A stretch of DNA of 64,000 nt from Straminergon stramineum (lineage: Eukaryota; Streptophyta; Bryopsida; Hypnales; Calliergonaceae). Position numbers and translations under genes: made by a program. Location: NCBI GenBank assembly GCA_963920665.1, contig OY987263.1:40087218-40151217 (forward strand). Reading direction: 5' to 3'. The notes under the pieces are model-generated. The model was not told where the DNA came from and did not search any database. It was given only the letters and a program-made list of their open reading frames with translations. Shown piece after piece: positions 37,430 through 48,225 of this stretch (position 1 is its first letter; every line of letters starts with the position of its first letter).

Positions 37430-37610
37430 AGACCCTTATGCTCCATGGTTGGCCAGGGCCTCTATGCTCCCGAGGTTGAGCTGGCCGATGCCTCTATATT
37501 GCCAAATCCTTTGCTTCCGAGGCCTCTATGTTGGCCATAGCCTTTTACTAGCTAGGACCTCACGCTGCTAGAGCCTCCTAGGGTTCAGGCTAGCCAGGCC
37601 TCACCCCACA
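37430..37610. repeat. Imperfect tandem repeats, GGCCTCTATG units
   Basis: GCCTCTATGCTCC, GCCTCTATATTGCC, GCCTCTATGTTGGCC and related words recur at 30-40 base spacing. Not in a recognised gene. Confidence 0.55.
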
Positions 37611-37786
37611 AAAAAAACACGAAACATGGAATAGAGCTTGTGAGGATGAAGAGACTAGCGAGAATGGGGATACTTTTAGGCTTTGACACACTAAGGCCTA
37701 CATCCTAATTTTGGATACTATATTTTGGTTTGTTTCCAAAACATTTTGGAAACTAAACTTTGGAAGTGAACACTAGTTATTGTCAA

Positions 37787-37910
37787 AGCTCTGCCGTTGT
37801 TTTGGGTTTAACACCAAATCTAAAACTTGGAGATACCTAAGGATTTAAAGCTCTGCCGTTGGTAAGACTTTTAACATACAATCTAAGACTCTAAGGACCT
37901 AAAGGGTCCA
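37787..37910. repeat. Two tandem copies of a unit of about 65 bp
   Basis: AAAGCTCTGCCGTTG occurs twice about 64 bases apart, each time followed by a TTTAACA(C/T)A-AATCTAA-ACT segment. Confidence 0.65.
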
Positions 37911-39981
37911 AAGGTTCACTATCTTAGTAGGCCCCATAATGACATGTATAAGGTAAGGTAAAGTTAGCACACTACGGGGACCTAGGACATTCTCACCACC
38001 TAATGGAAAGGGTTAGTATAGCAAAGGTTAGTAAGAACTCAAAGCAAGCTAAAGGCCCCCCCAAGCGGCATCGCCAAGGTATGGTGGGGGTTGGCTCTAG
38101 GGTTAGTATAATAAACCAATGGACATTCAAAAGACTTCTCAAAATGTGACAAGACCCAATGGGAGAAGGTACATTGCCCTTTCCAAGGTTATTAGGACTA
38201 ACAGCTCAAGACAAAACAAACACAAAGGAACACAAGATTTAGAAACAACAAAACGAGGAGACACAAGGTGTATAGGAACCCCAAGACCTCTATAATTTGC
38301 AACAAGACTAGCAAAAGGAGAAAAAAAACAAGAAAAAAAACAAGAAAATAAATACTGCCAAGATTTTTGGCAAAATGCCAAAAGTTCCAACAAAGTGGAT
38401 CCAACACGCCCAAATACGAAATGGGGGTGAAATGAGAGGAGGAGGGTGCACTTTTTATAGGTGGATAGGCACCCTTCTTCCCCTCAAAGTTACAAGTTGG
38501 GAACTCTGTTCCCACAGATGATAACCCTAAAACCTTAGATCTCTTTGGGGTGTTAATAAACTCTAGATTGCCTCGGGATTTCTACCTACACTAGGGCTTT
38601 GACCTCCTAGCTCTATTCCAATCACAATTTAGGAAACCCGTCCCCAAGATGGGAACCTCAAATCCTAATTTTCAAGAGAATTATGGTCATAACTAGAATG
38701 TTGACTTCCAAGCTCTTACACATGTCCACTTTCTAACTTTTGGAATTTAACTTCGATTGGCAAACGGATTGAGCCATTGGCTCCAGAAGGACATTTTTAA
38801 TTGTGATACTCCCCACCCCTTTTTCCTCTGCTAAAAATCCATTGAAACCCAATGCCATCCCCTATCAAAAAAGGGTTGAAAATCTAACTTTCGGGTGTTT
38901 CTTTTTTTGAAGAAGATGATTGGCAGGGTGATTTGAAAGGTCCAAGAAGGTTAGAAAATACCTTTCATTGACTTTGTTTTGACTTCATGAGCTCTTGAGA
39001 TGCAGTCAACTCCTTGCCCACACTACCACATCGTTTTATTTGGAGGGAACTTCCTAGTTCAGGTGCCTCCCACTATCAAAATGTTGCGAACCTTGTCAGA
39101 GCACTTTATTAATATAAAAAAACCTATTCTAATCTTTTATGAGATTTTATCATCCTTCGTGGAATTTCCATGAATTTCCCGTAGTGGATTTTGGCGATTG
39201 ACCGTCCAGAAAGAATATTTCTACAAGTAAAAAATTCCAAGACTTTTTGTGGTACCTCTCAGGGAATCCCACAATGGCTGTGCAAGCTCATATTCTTACT
39301 TTGCACATGTAGGGATGGGGAGGATAAATCCTACCCTCCATTAATTATGTAGGAAATAGAAAATCTTTTGTATACAAGGGAATCTTGACGAATGGACTTT
39401 GCTTTCGTCCCCCTAGCATACTCGGGACCTTAGATCTACGTCCGAGGTCTGTAGATTCCTCCACAAGCTAGTCTTCATAAAGTTACCTCTACAATTTCAA
39501 CGATAGAATGGGGAAACGGAGACCTACCTAGGGACCTCACAGGTCTTCTTTCAACAAAATTCTTAGCTAGATGAGGCTACTACTTAGTAGGTTTGAGCAT
39601 CATTGGACAACTACATTCAAATCTGCTAACTTCCACTGTTTTGGGTTCTAACCTATGCACTGGTGGGGCATCTATGGCATAACTAGATGTAAAACCCTAA
39701 TTGAGGCCAAATACCTATTTTGGTATGTCATAAACTATTTTGGTCTTATGCTCTATTTTGGGCTTTTTACATCTAATTACCTATTAAATTGCGAAATTTG
39801 AAAAAAAATAAAATTATGAGTCCCAAGTGACAAATTGGGAGCTCACACCTATATGAATTCAAAAATTCCTAGATCTGAAGATGCATAGCAAATAAGGAGT
39901 TCATGTGTTTTTTCTAGGGATACAACCAGAGATGAGTATTTCCTTGTGAATCAAGAGATAAATGATGTAGAAGACTTAGTA

Positions 39982-40008
39982 CACATTAGTCACATTAGTC
40001 ACATTAGT
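39982..40008. repeat. Three copies of a 9-bp unit
   Basis: CACATTAGT three times in a row. Confidence 0.95.
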
Positions 40009-40061
40009 CACAATATATGAAATCTTCTATAATTTTTAAATGAAGGAGGATTAATTTTAAA

Positions 40062-40067
<6 letters not shown>

Positions 40068-40097
<30 letters not shown>
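40068..40097. repeat. (TA)n microsatellite
   Basis: About fifteen TA units. Confidence 0.95.
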
Positions 40098-40099
<2 letters not shown>

Positions 40100-40774
40100 T
40101 ATACAATATAAGACACTTGGTTGCAAATTTGTAGGAACACTGGATACTTTTAGAATTTTTTAGAATTTTTTTATTGTTTTCACTCCCAACCCTAAAATAA
40201 ATAAAATTGGTGTTGGCAAGTCCAATTTCATATGTTAATATGCTTGTTCAGGATTTATTACAACTTTTTGGAATGTTTTAGGTGATTTTTTGAATCAAGA
40301 GGTAGAATTGTTGAAAATTTCCTCAATTGTGACTAATGCCCCTTCCAAGCATTAGTCTTAGTAGTCACATTGTATAGAATCTTCTACAACTCTCTAGTAG
40401 ACGGGTGAAATTTTCTTAACACTATGTAGTACTATGTGATTATGGGACATTCTTAGATTTTCCTAAATTTAGGTTAAAAATTAGTATTTGGGAGGAGATT
40501 GCCAAAAGGAAATTTGTGAAGGTTGTGGCTCTCTACAAAAAAATTCTCCTGGCGTAGTGCCTTCGATTCACCAACCAACTATTGCTAAAAAATTCCTTTG
40601 TCAACCCTCTTATTCTAGATTGTAGGAGATTTTCTTGCCTGCCTTGCCATTAGGTCCTTGACCCCGCTACTCTCCCCTTGGAAATCCATGTGGCGGGCTC
40701 AAACTAAGAGGGGTGCAAGGGATGCTCTTAGTTGTTCAAAATTAGAGTTACTATTGTATCTGGATGTGGGGGCG

Positions 40775-41379
40775 TGTTGTTGACAACGGCTACTCTGTTC
40801 ATCTACCTTGCCCTATACATCCTTCATCTTTTCTCCCTTATATTTATGTACCTTTCTTGCTTTCCATTCAATCATCGATTGTTCAAATTAGTTTATCATT
40901 GCTCTAAAGGAGATCACCCATTTTTGATCAGCTTCCCAGTTTTGTAGTTTAGGCTGCTCCATTTCCAAGTAGATGAATTGTAGGTGACAGCTCATACACC
41001 ATAGGACCCTAGGGACAACAAAAATGTCTAGGAGGTGTACATTGAAAGCTTAGATGATCACAACGTGTACATTAGAAGCCTTACATCCATTTTGGAACCA
41101 TCCAATCGTTGGAAATAACTTTGCCTACATATCAAGAATGGGACAAATAGAATGTGAATGAAGAAAATTTGTGATAATTTCTCTTTTCAGGGAAAAAATT
41201 TAGGAAATTATGAAATCCTCCTGAAATCTAATTCTCTACACGAGGGAATTTTTTCTTGAACTTTTCGCATGCCGCAGATAGGCTGAATTGCTTAAGTGAT
41301 CGGAAATGGGTGATCATCCTGACACTCGAGTATTGTACCTCGTTGAGTTATATTCGCCAGTTTGTGTATCAGTTCTTCA
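40775..41379 (+). repeat. 3' LTR-like copy, split by a small element
   Basis: Starts TGTTGTTGACAACGG after a G-rich tract and ends GTTCTTCA, like 28978-29186. Its two halves (to about 40906 and from about 41324) match the left LTR on either side of an inserted segment. The base after the LTR end differs from the left target flank (AGGTC against TATAG), so it may not be the partner of the same insertion. Confidence 0.8.
40907..41323. mobile_element. TIR element of about 417 bp inserted in the LTR
   Basis: The left end AAGGAGATCACCCATTT pairs with the right end as reverse complement (AGGATGATCACCCATTT), followed by GATCA in both arms. It sits exactly where the LTR is broken relative to its left counterpart. 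No coding sequence; target duplication unclear. Confidence 0.8.
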
Positions 41380-42231
41380 AGGTCCACTTCGGAGGACGGG
41401 TTCAGCGTCCTGCATTACGCGCCGGCGCAAGTTGACGCACTTCTCGGGCCACGAGCGCAGCTTCCCCCCTTCCGAGCTGCGGTGACCACCTTGCAGCAGA
41501 AAGCTTCCTCCCTGAAAAATGTGGCAAGTTGCAAAGCTGCGTCAGAGGTACAATCATTCACCTTTGCTAACCAGTGTTTTCTCTTCTCGTCAAGCGTATT
41601 TTGACTTTTGGTGGTGCTTCGCAGTCATCAGTTGCATCAAATTCTGGCGGTCCTGTCTGTGCTCGTCCGCCTTCGGGGTTGAGATTAAGACTGTCGGTAA
41701 TGTTGTGTTGTGTTCTGGTACCGTTCTAAAGAGAGTTTCTGCTTGTCAGCACTATCGAGAATCCGTTATAACTGGAGCGGATCTCTTGCTGTCGCACCGG
41801 AGACCTCGCCGATCGCAGGGTTTCTTGTTCTTGCCATTAATTGGGTACGACTCTATTTCCACCTCCGCGTTGTGTTCGTTTCCAGAGCGGCGGCCAAAAT
41901 GCCAAATCCCAAGCAGAACTGTCTGGCTTGCTCGGTTTCGTGTCATTCGATTATCTTGTTTTCAAGTTACGGACGCTGATTCCAAGAATCACCTCGCAAT
42001 TTTGACTCCGCATAAAGATCGAAATGGTACTTGTTCCGGCTGTATAAGGTCTTACAGTGTCTGATCTATTCTTTACATGTGAATGACTGCAGGCTTGCGA
42101 GCAAGCGGCTTAGGGTTGGTGACACGCAGTGAGTTCTGCTTCACACTGGGAATTTTTAAACGCTTAGTGAGATCATCTCCGAAGAAGTCTCGACTTCAAT
42201 CTGATCTGACCTGTTCCAACTCTGAAAAACA
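41380..42231 (+). promoter_or_regulatory. Upstream region of the ubiquitin-RING gene
   Basis: Starts with a GC-rich patch (41386-41520, CGCGCCGGCGC), then mixed DNA that probably holds promoter and leader. Open frames here have no recognised domain. The patch lies right at the retrotransposon edge. Confidence 0.4.
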
Positions 42232-43321
42232 ATGAGTTCAGGGGCAATGCTGATTTTTGTCAAAACCTTGATTGGGAAGACACACACTTTAGAGGTGGAG
42301 AGCTCGGACACTATTGATAATGTGAAAACGATGATTGAGGACAGAGAAGGAACACCTGTTGAAGACCAAAAGTTGATTTGGCTTGGAAATAAACTTGAAG
42401 GTGGTAGAACCTTAGCTGACTATGGTATAAGGAATGAATGCACGATTCACCTGGTAGTCAGGATCCGTGGAGGCGGCTTTTATACTCATTTTGTGGACTT
42501 GGAGAATAAGGATGCTCTGCAGAGGATCGCCTTCACTTATGGTCAAGGACAAGAGTGGAGTAAAGTCAGCAGCGGTCTAAACATCGAAGGGAAGTGCACA
42601 CGGTCGTCGTGTACAGCATATGCCAAGAGAGTCATCTCCCCCAAGCAATTTCGTGCTTTCGACATCACCACAGAAAGATCAACTTGTCCAGCGTGTGAGT
42701 GCACCATCGAGGCCAGTACTTGTGGATTCACAGATTGCAAGTGGATGTATTCAGGACGCAAGCGAGAATCTGCAGTTGAAATCAAGAGCGAGTGGCAAGT
42801 TGCAGGGGACGAATATGAGCGATTTCGTGAAGCTGGTAAGTAATTTAGTTGTGTGAGATGGTGTTTGGATGAATACGTTGATCCACATGCTGGACGTCAT
42901 TGACTAAGTGCTTAAAAACGATGCGTCAGGCAATGTGGCCGATTGGGAGGTTCTCATCATCACAGCGAGGCCGAACCCTTCACCCAGACCAGAATGTGAG
43001 ATGTGTTTGCGAAACATTCGCTGGGAACAAGATCAACAGAGTTTAGAATGTGGGTGTCGATTTCACAAGGGTTGTGTGACCTCCTGGAGGATCCGCGAAA
43101 CCCACTGCCCCACCTGCAGAGTAGTAATCTGTTGGTCAAACATTTCTACAGAAGGTAGTGAAGGCAAGCCAGACATTTCTTTGGAAGGTAGAGAAGGTAT
43201 GCCAGACATTTCTGTGGAATGTAGAGAAATTAGGCCAAACATTTCTATGAAAGATACAAGGCCAAAGACAAGAAGCCGTTTCTGGAGACTTTTGATGAGG
43301 TTAAAGCCGGTCTGCACTTGA
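42232..43321 (+). CDS. Ubiquitin-like / Cys-rich / RING-finger protein with repeat tail
   Basis: Two exons, 42232-42835 and 42930-43321 (94-bp GT-AG intron, phase 1), give 331 residues. Residues 6-81 are a 76-residue ubiquitin-like domain ending RGG. The positions of ubiquitin K6, K11 and K27 remain Lys; K29 is Met, K33 Arg, K48 Asn and K63 Asn; I44 is kept. Residues 120-175 are Cys-rich ([25 protein letters not shown]). A RING follows at about 224-264: [17 protein letters not shown]. Residues 272-315 are four 11-residue repeats. A RING suggests ubiquitin E3 ligase activity; the fused domain may act as a binding module or intramolecular partner. Sequence after RGG could allow cleavage by a ubiquitin protease, untested. 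I recall similar domain mixes in lower eukaryotes but cannot name a characterised one. Confidence 0.88.
43139..43270 (+). repeat. Four in-frame 33-bp repeats coding the protein tail
   Basis: Units encode [33 protein letters not shown] and [11 protein letters not shown]. The DNA is repeated as well as the protein. The same repeats occur on the minus strand at about 20200-20360. Confidence 0.9.
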
Positions 43322-45282
43322 ACACTAGAGCGACGGTGGTTAGGAATCCTTACGTGCTCCCAGTGTATGTACGGAATGAATCCTGTAGTGCTCCCTTCGT
43401 CCCATTCTGAAACGATTGTCCACTTTGAATGTCAGTTGTTTTGGTCACATGGAGATTTCCTTGTGACTAATTTTTTGAAGGTTGCAATGAACGCATGTAA
43501 TGTTCATCATTGATCCTAGTGGTATAAAATTTGGAACCTTCCCTAATTATGTTTTTCACAATATGATCAATGAAATTGGCATAACAAAATTTCAAAAAAA
43601 TTGTGGACAGTCATTTCGGGACAAAGGGAGTATGTATTAATTAAAGAACCGAATTTGCATTATGTGACAAGTAGAGGATCAAATTTGATGTTTGTGAAAA
43701 TTAAGGGGTTCCAAGTTACAGCATGTGGGAAGTGGAGTTTCAAATTTTCATCTGTAACACTCCTTGGGCTTGCACTCCGGCCAGCTCCTATCTGAAGTGC
43801 TGAATGGCTCTGTTCCTAGATTAGTTGAATGGAGTAGGGTATAGGAGCCATTAAGGAGCATGCAAATGTTGTTCCACAATAAGATTTGCACTCCTATAAG
43901 CATCACTAAATACAGCTGAGTGTAGTTACTAGTACCTTTGTATCAAAATGATCTTCGTATTGGACAAAATGTTTTGGATGAAGGCTAAAAATAACATTTT
44001 TAAGACGTGTGCTAAAAGTAGAGTTTAGTGCACTCTTATGGTATGTGTAGACTTGGTGTTAAGGAGAAGTGATAGAAGAAAGAGAAGATTCTAACAGAAG
44101 TTAGTAATCCCCTTTTTATGTTGTAGCTGCGTTGGACCTAAGTACGGGAAAGATAGTGTCAATAGAGGGATAGGAAATTAACGACATGTTCAAACATGTC
44201 ATTTTTATTTTTAAATGCAAAAGCCCTTAGTGGTGAGGCAAGCTACCTACTATAGTTGTAGCGGAGTGGTAATATTGTGAGTTCGTCACAAGCAATGTCA
44301 TCAATTTCCGCACGGTTGCATTGGTAGTGTCGAAAGGTTGTGAATTCCTTGCCATTTTGTTTCTATACTTATCTGCTCAGATTCAAAGCAAAGTCCCATA
44401 CCTTAGAAACTACTCAAATTTAAAGCAAAGTAGAATAAGAGAAAGTCCCACAATATACCAAACAAGGGTTTATCATCAATTCCCAAACATCCTTTCTCGA
44501 AGTGTGGAAACATGCAAAGATTGAAATTTTGCCAATACATGTACATCTTTAGTTGCAAGGTCGATCTCCCAAGCGTTCTCTGTTTCGATGGGCGCCCTTG
44601 CTTTGTTCTTGAATTGGATTCCACTTTGGGACCAAAGCATCTACTTCTCTCTACCTTTGGTAATCATAATTGTTCTCTATTGTGCATAACAATTGTTTTT
44701 GCAATTTGGCAAATGTGCGACTATAATGTTTTCTCAAGACAATGTCGATTAGAAAGGAAATGGTAGTGTAGAGGGGGGTGTAATGCAAAGTGAGGAGAGT
44801 GACTGGTGCATTATGGTGATGAGATTCGTCATGCCATAGCCGTCCTTGCAACTTTTGGTGATTTTGAATCATAGAGATGACTAGTCCAGTACGACATGTG
44901 TACCTATAATCAACTCTTAATTGCCCTTTTCGAGTCCCATTAACTATAAGCAATTGTAAACCTCCAAAATCTATGAAACCTCCTCATTGCGGTGCTACAT
45001 TAATTCCAACACATACCAATTTACTAAAAAAAGGGAACCATCTAACACCACGCTAACAATTGCTCTTTTCTTTGGCCTTGTTGGCCCCCAAGTAGGATCG
45101 ACATTGACAAATGACTACAAGTGTGAATGCTAGCTACGGAACCTATGCAAAATTGCCCTAAACTCTCTCTCGTAACATCAGGTGTAAATGTACCTTTAGC
45201 ATCCTAGAAACTTCGAGTCTCAAAGCTCTTTTCAAAGTGAAGGTTTCAAGTATTGAAAACTGAATTTTTTTGGGCATTTTCA
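43322..45282. other. Intergenic DNA downstream of the ubiquitin-RING gene
   Basis: The first 300 bases probably hold the 3' untranslated region. No other gene is supported. Confidence 0.4.
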
Positions 45283-46010
45283 AGGTCATTGCAAGAAACA
45301 CTGGTCCTATTCTCTGTTACAATGACAGTGACCCTTTTGTTATTTGCTATAACTTTTGAAGTACAAGTCCAATGAACATGAAATTTCTATCAAACATGTC
45401 TAACTTGATGGTAATCAGATCTCTTATTTTTAGAAATTAAAAAAAAACATTTAGTATTTTAAAATCATTTTTGTTAATTTGTCACAAAGTGTAATTTAGG
45501 GTTTTTTACTACATTAAGAGTCTCCAAATTTTATGATCTAGAGTTGAAACTTTCATGGTCCATTTTTATAGTAGGAAAGCATGTATCTACCATATGAAAT
45601 TTGAAAATCTATTATTTAATGTCCTCCACATGAGTGCAAACAACACTCCCATTGCCCACAATTTTTGAACATTGAAGATGGTTCTAAGATTATTCTTTTG
45701 ATGAAATCTCATCTTCATCAACTCTTCCCAAATGGAAATTATTTATTTATTTATTTAATTTATTTTCCTATTTCTTACAAATAAAAATGTGAAAGTGCCA
45801 ATTTTCATGAAATTTTGCAATTTTCTAGTTCTCTACCTAGAGAATTTTTCTATGCTTTTCCTTCCTAGCATACCTTCTTCATAAAGGTTTATACATTTAA
45901 GAAATATTTTTTCCATTTAAATTTTTTTTCTAATTATAAAGTACTCCCCCCAAAATAGGAGTACTATGGAAAACACTACAGAAAATGCATGGTGTTTCTT
46001 GCAATGACCC
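45283..46010 (+). mobile_element. Family A TIR element, copy 2
   Basis: Begins AGGTCATTGCAAGAAACAC and GGTCCTATT follows; ends TGTTTCTTGCAATGACCC. Possible duplication TTCA (45279-45282 and 46011-46014). The inside resembles the other copies (TGTCACAAAGTGTAATTTAG, ACACTCCCATTG-like) and has no coding region. Confidence 0.85.
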
Positions 46011-47852
46011 TTCAAAGAGCACCAATGGACACTTAATTGTTGAGTGTAAGGTCATCATTTTATGGACATTTAATATGAGATGAAGACCATGTGAGGACCT
46101 TTGTTTCGCCTCCTAAAGCTTCATCTCCTATCAATCGGGCAATACTCAAAGAGATGCAAAAAATATAAATAAATAGTGTTGATTGACCCCTTCAATCATT
46201 TCATTTGTCTTTCAATTTATGATTGCATGGATGGAGGGGGAACTACTACTTTGAGTTGTTTTGTTTGTCCTAGATAGCAATCTAAAGCATTATATAATTA
46301 TAAATTATGGAGTATAAATTATTTTTATAAGATTATTTTTGCAACTAAAAGAGGATTCTAATGCATTTCACCATGCATTATTTTGACACCATATGATTAA
46401 GTTATGAATTTTCTAAGTATTGTCTCTAGGTATATCCAAAACCAACACTTGACTCTCATTGACTCTCTTGTTTTGATTGTGTACATCTTGTGTAATCAAT
46501 ATCTACTATTTGTGACTTTTTGATCCAAATGTAGGTTTTGCAATCTAGTTAGGGTTGATTATGGGAATATGTGCCCTGAATTCCTATTTTTCTTCCAGTA
46601 CAAATTTTGTAAGTTGGATTTTATGGATCTAAACCCTTCTAACAAGATGATGGAATTACTACATTCTAGTGAACAAATTCAAACTAGCCCAAAAATATGG
46701 CAATCCTCATCCAGATTAAAATTTGTTTGTTTAGATATGGATTAAGGTAACATCATCTAAAAGTAACACTTCATCTAGTGGTCCATCACTACAAAGATCA
46801 AATGATCAAAAAAAATTGATGAGATTGTAAATAAACTCAAGAGAAATGCAACTCAAGTGGTTTCATGACACTCTAGCAATCTTTAAAAAGAGATTCAAGG
46901 TTGAGAATATAGGGTAGCCTAAACGTAACACCAAACTCATCCTAAATGAATACACTTGTTAAAGCATGAAATATTTCAACTTTCATTAGTTGCTTTAAAA
47001 AGCTCTTCACCTCTCATTGGCTACTTTTGAAAACTTGTGGTGGTTTTGAGTCATAGAAGTGTTCATTCAAGACCATTTTTTAAGTGCCAGCAAATAGAAG
47101 GTATTGCAATTAGGTCCTTCTACCTTATAAGAGCATAAACTTGAAGTATCTTTTTTTTAAATTAAGCTCATCATTGACAAGGGATAGAACTATGCTTGAA
47201 TTGGTAGTTATGATGAACATTTTGCTCTATTTGCTACAATTTGCAATACATGATTTATATTAGAGTACTAATTAATTCTTAACTTTTAATTAGATTATCC
47301 CTTTAGAACATGTAGAAAAGAAGAATTTCTAAGTGCAAGAACTAGAAAGAATTAACCCAGGAATTGTTGGTCACCATTGCTACTTACACCTCTTGAATTT
47401 TTTTCAAATCAACTAGATTGTTTTGGCTATACTTATTAATTCATTTTCAATTCTTGCTACTAAAAGTATAACAATGTCAATATTTCAAGAAACAAATTGA
47501 ATTTTTTCATAGTGATAGATAATCTATATTGTCACAAAATAAAAATATATAATTGATACTTGAATACAATTAAAAAGGCTAAATTTATCTTAACCATGAT
47601 GTTTGACCATTCTGTCAAGGATCTTGTTCTTTGGAGATTAAACTTTGTCTAATCTTAATTGCATCTCCCTCACTAACATTCATTCAATATGACTCTCACA
47701 AAAATTTGCTTAGTTCTAGATGATATAACAACCTTATATCGCCATTGAAAGATGAAATGCCCAAGTACTCCATAAGTTAATTGCAAGCCAATCTCATCAA
47801 TGAAAAATGCATTTTTGACAAGTGGCACCAAAAATGAATGAGAATAATTTCA
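46011..47852. other. AT-rich intergenic DNA
   Basis: Nothing recognisable. Confidence 0.4.
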
Positions 47853-48090
47853 TTAAGTTTCGAACATCAAGATGGTCATCATGGAAACGATGATTATCCT
47901 TTTTGGTACCTTGTTGATCATTTGCTTCAAAAAAAACCGAGCTTTCATTGGAGGTCAAACTACTATGCAAGACCTCCCCTTTTCACACAAAATACCGAAG
48001 ATGAACATATGCACTTATGCCTTACACATAAAGATCATGTCTTTGTCGTACATCGGACAATCACTGTCCGCAGCAACATTACATGGTTAA
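47853..48090. repeat. Family B short inverted-repeat element, copy 3
   Basis: Shares GGAGGTCAAACTACTATGCA and CCCTTTTCACACAAAAT with 5096-5160, and its end CTGTCCGCAGCAACATT with the minus strand of 12226-12260. Closes on GGTTAA at 48090. It lies about 135 bp beyond the stop codon of the phosphatidylserine synthase gene. Confidence 0.65.
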
Positions 48091-48225
48091 TGTAAATCTC
48101 AATAGTTTCCACAGAAATTGCACGCACTGAAGTAGTATGAATCTCCCCAAAAGAAGGTATGTTATCACTACAGCCCAACATCTGGCAAATGTGTTTACTT
48201 AGCATAATCGATCATCGGTGGAACT

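Larger units (their letters stand above)
34376..40774. other. Anonymous 6.4-kb segment between Copia coding end and 3' LTR
   Basis: No open frame with a recognisable domain. The part at 35000-38800 is less AT-rich than the rest. It holds pyrimidine-rich strands (37090-37390), imperfect tandem repeats and microsatellites. A GTGGGGGCGTG tract just before 40775 could be the polypurine tract. The length suggests nested insertion of non-coding elements or two different parent elements. Confidence 0.45.

Noticed and set aside
38139..38515. Open frames on minus rich in Phe and Leu, resembling membrane protein
   Set aside because: Caused by AAAACAAG-type runs on the plus strand; low-complexity and no family match.
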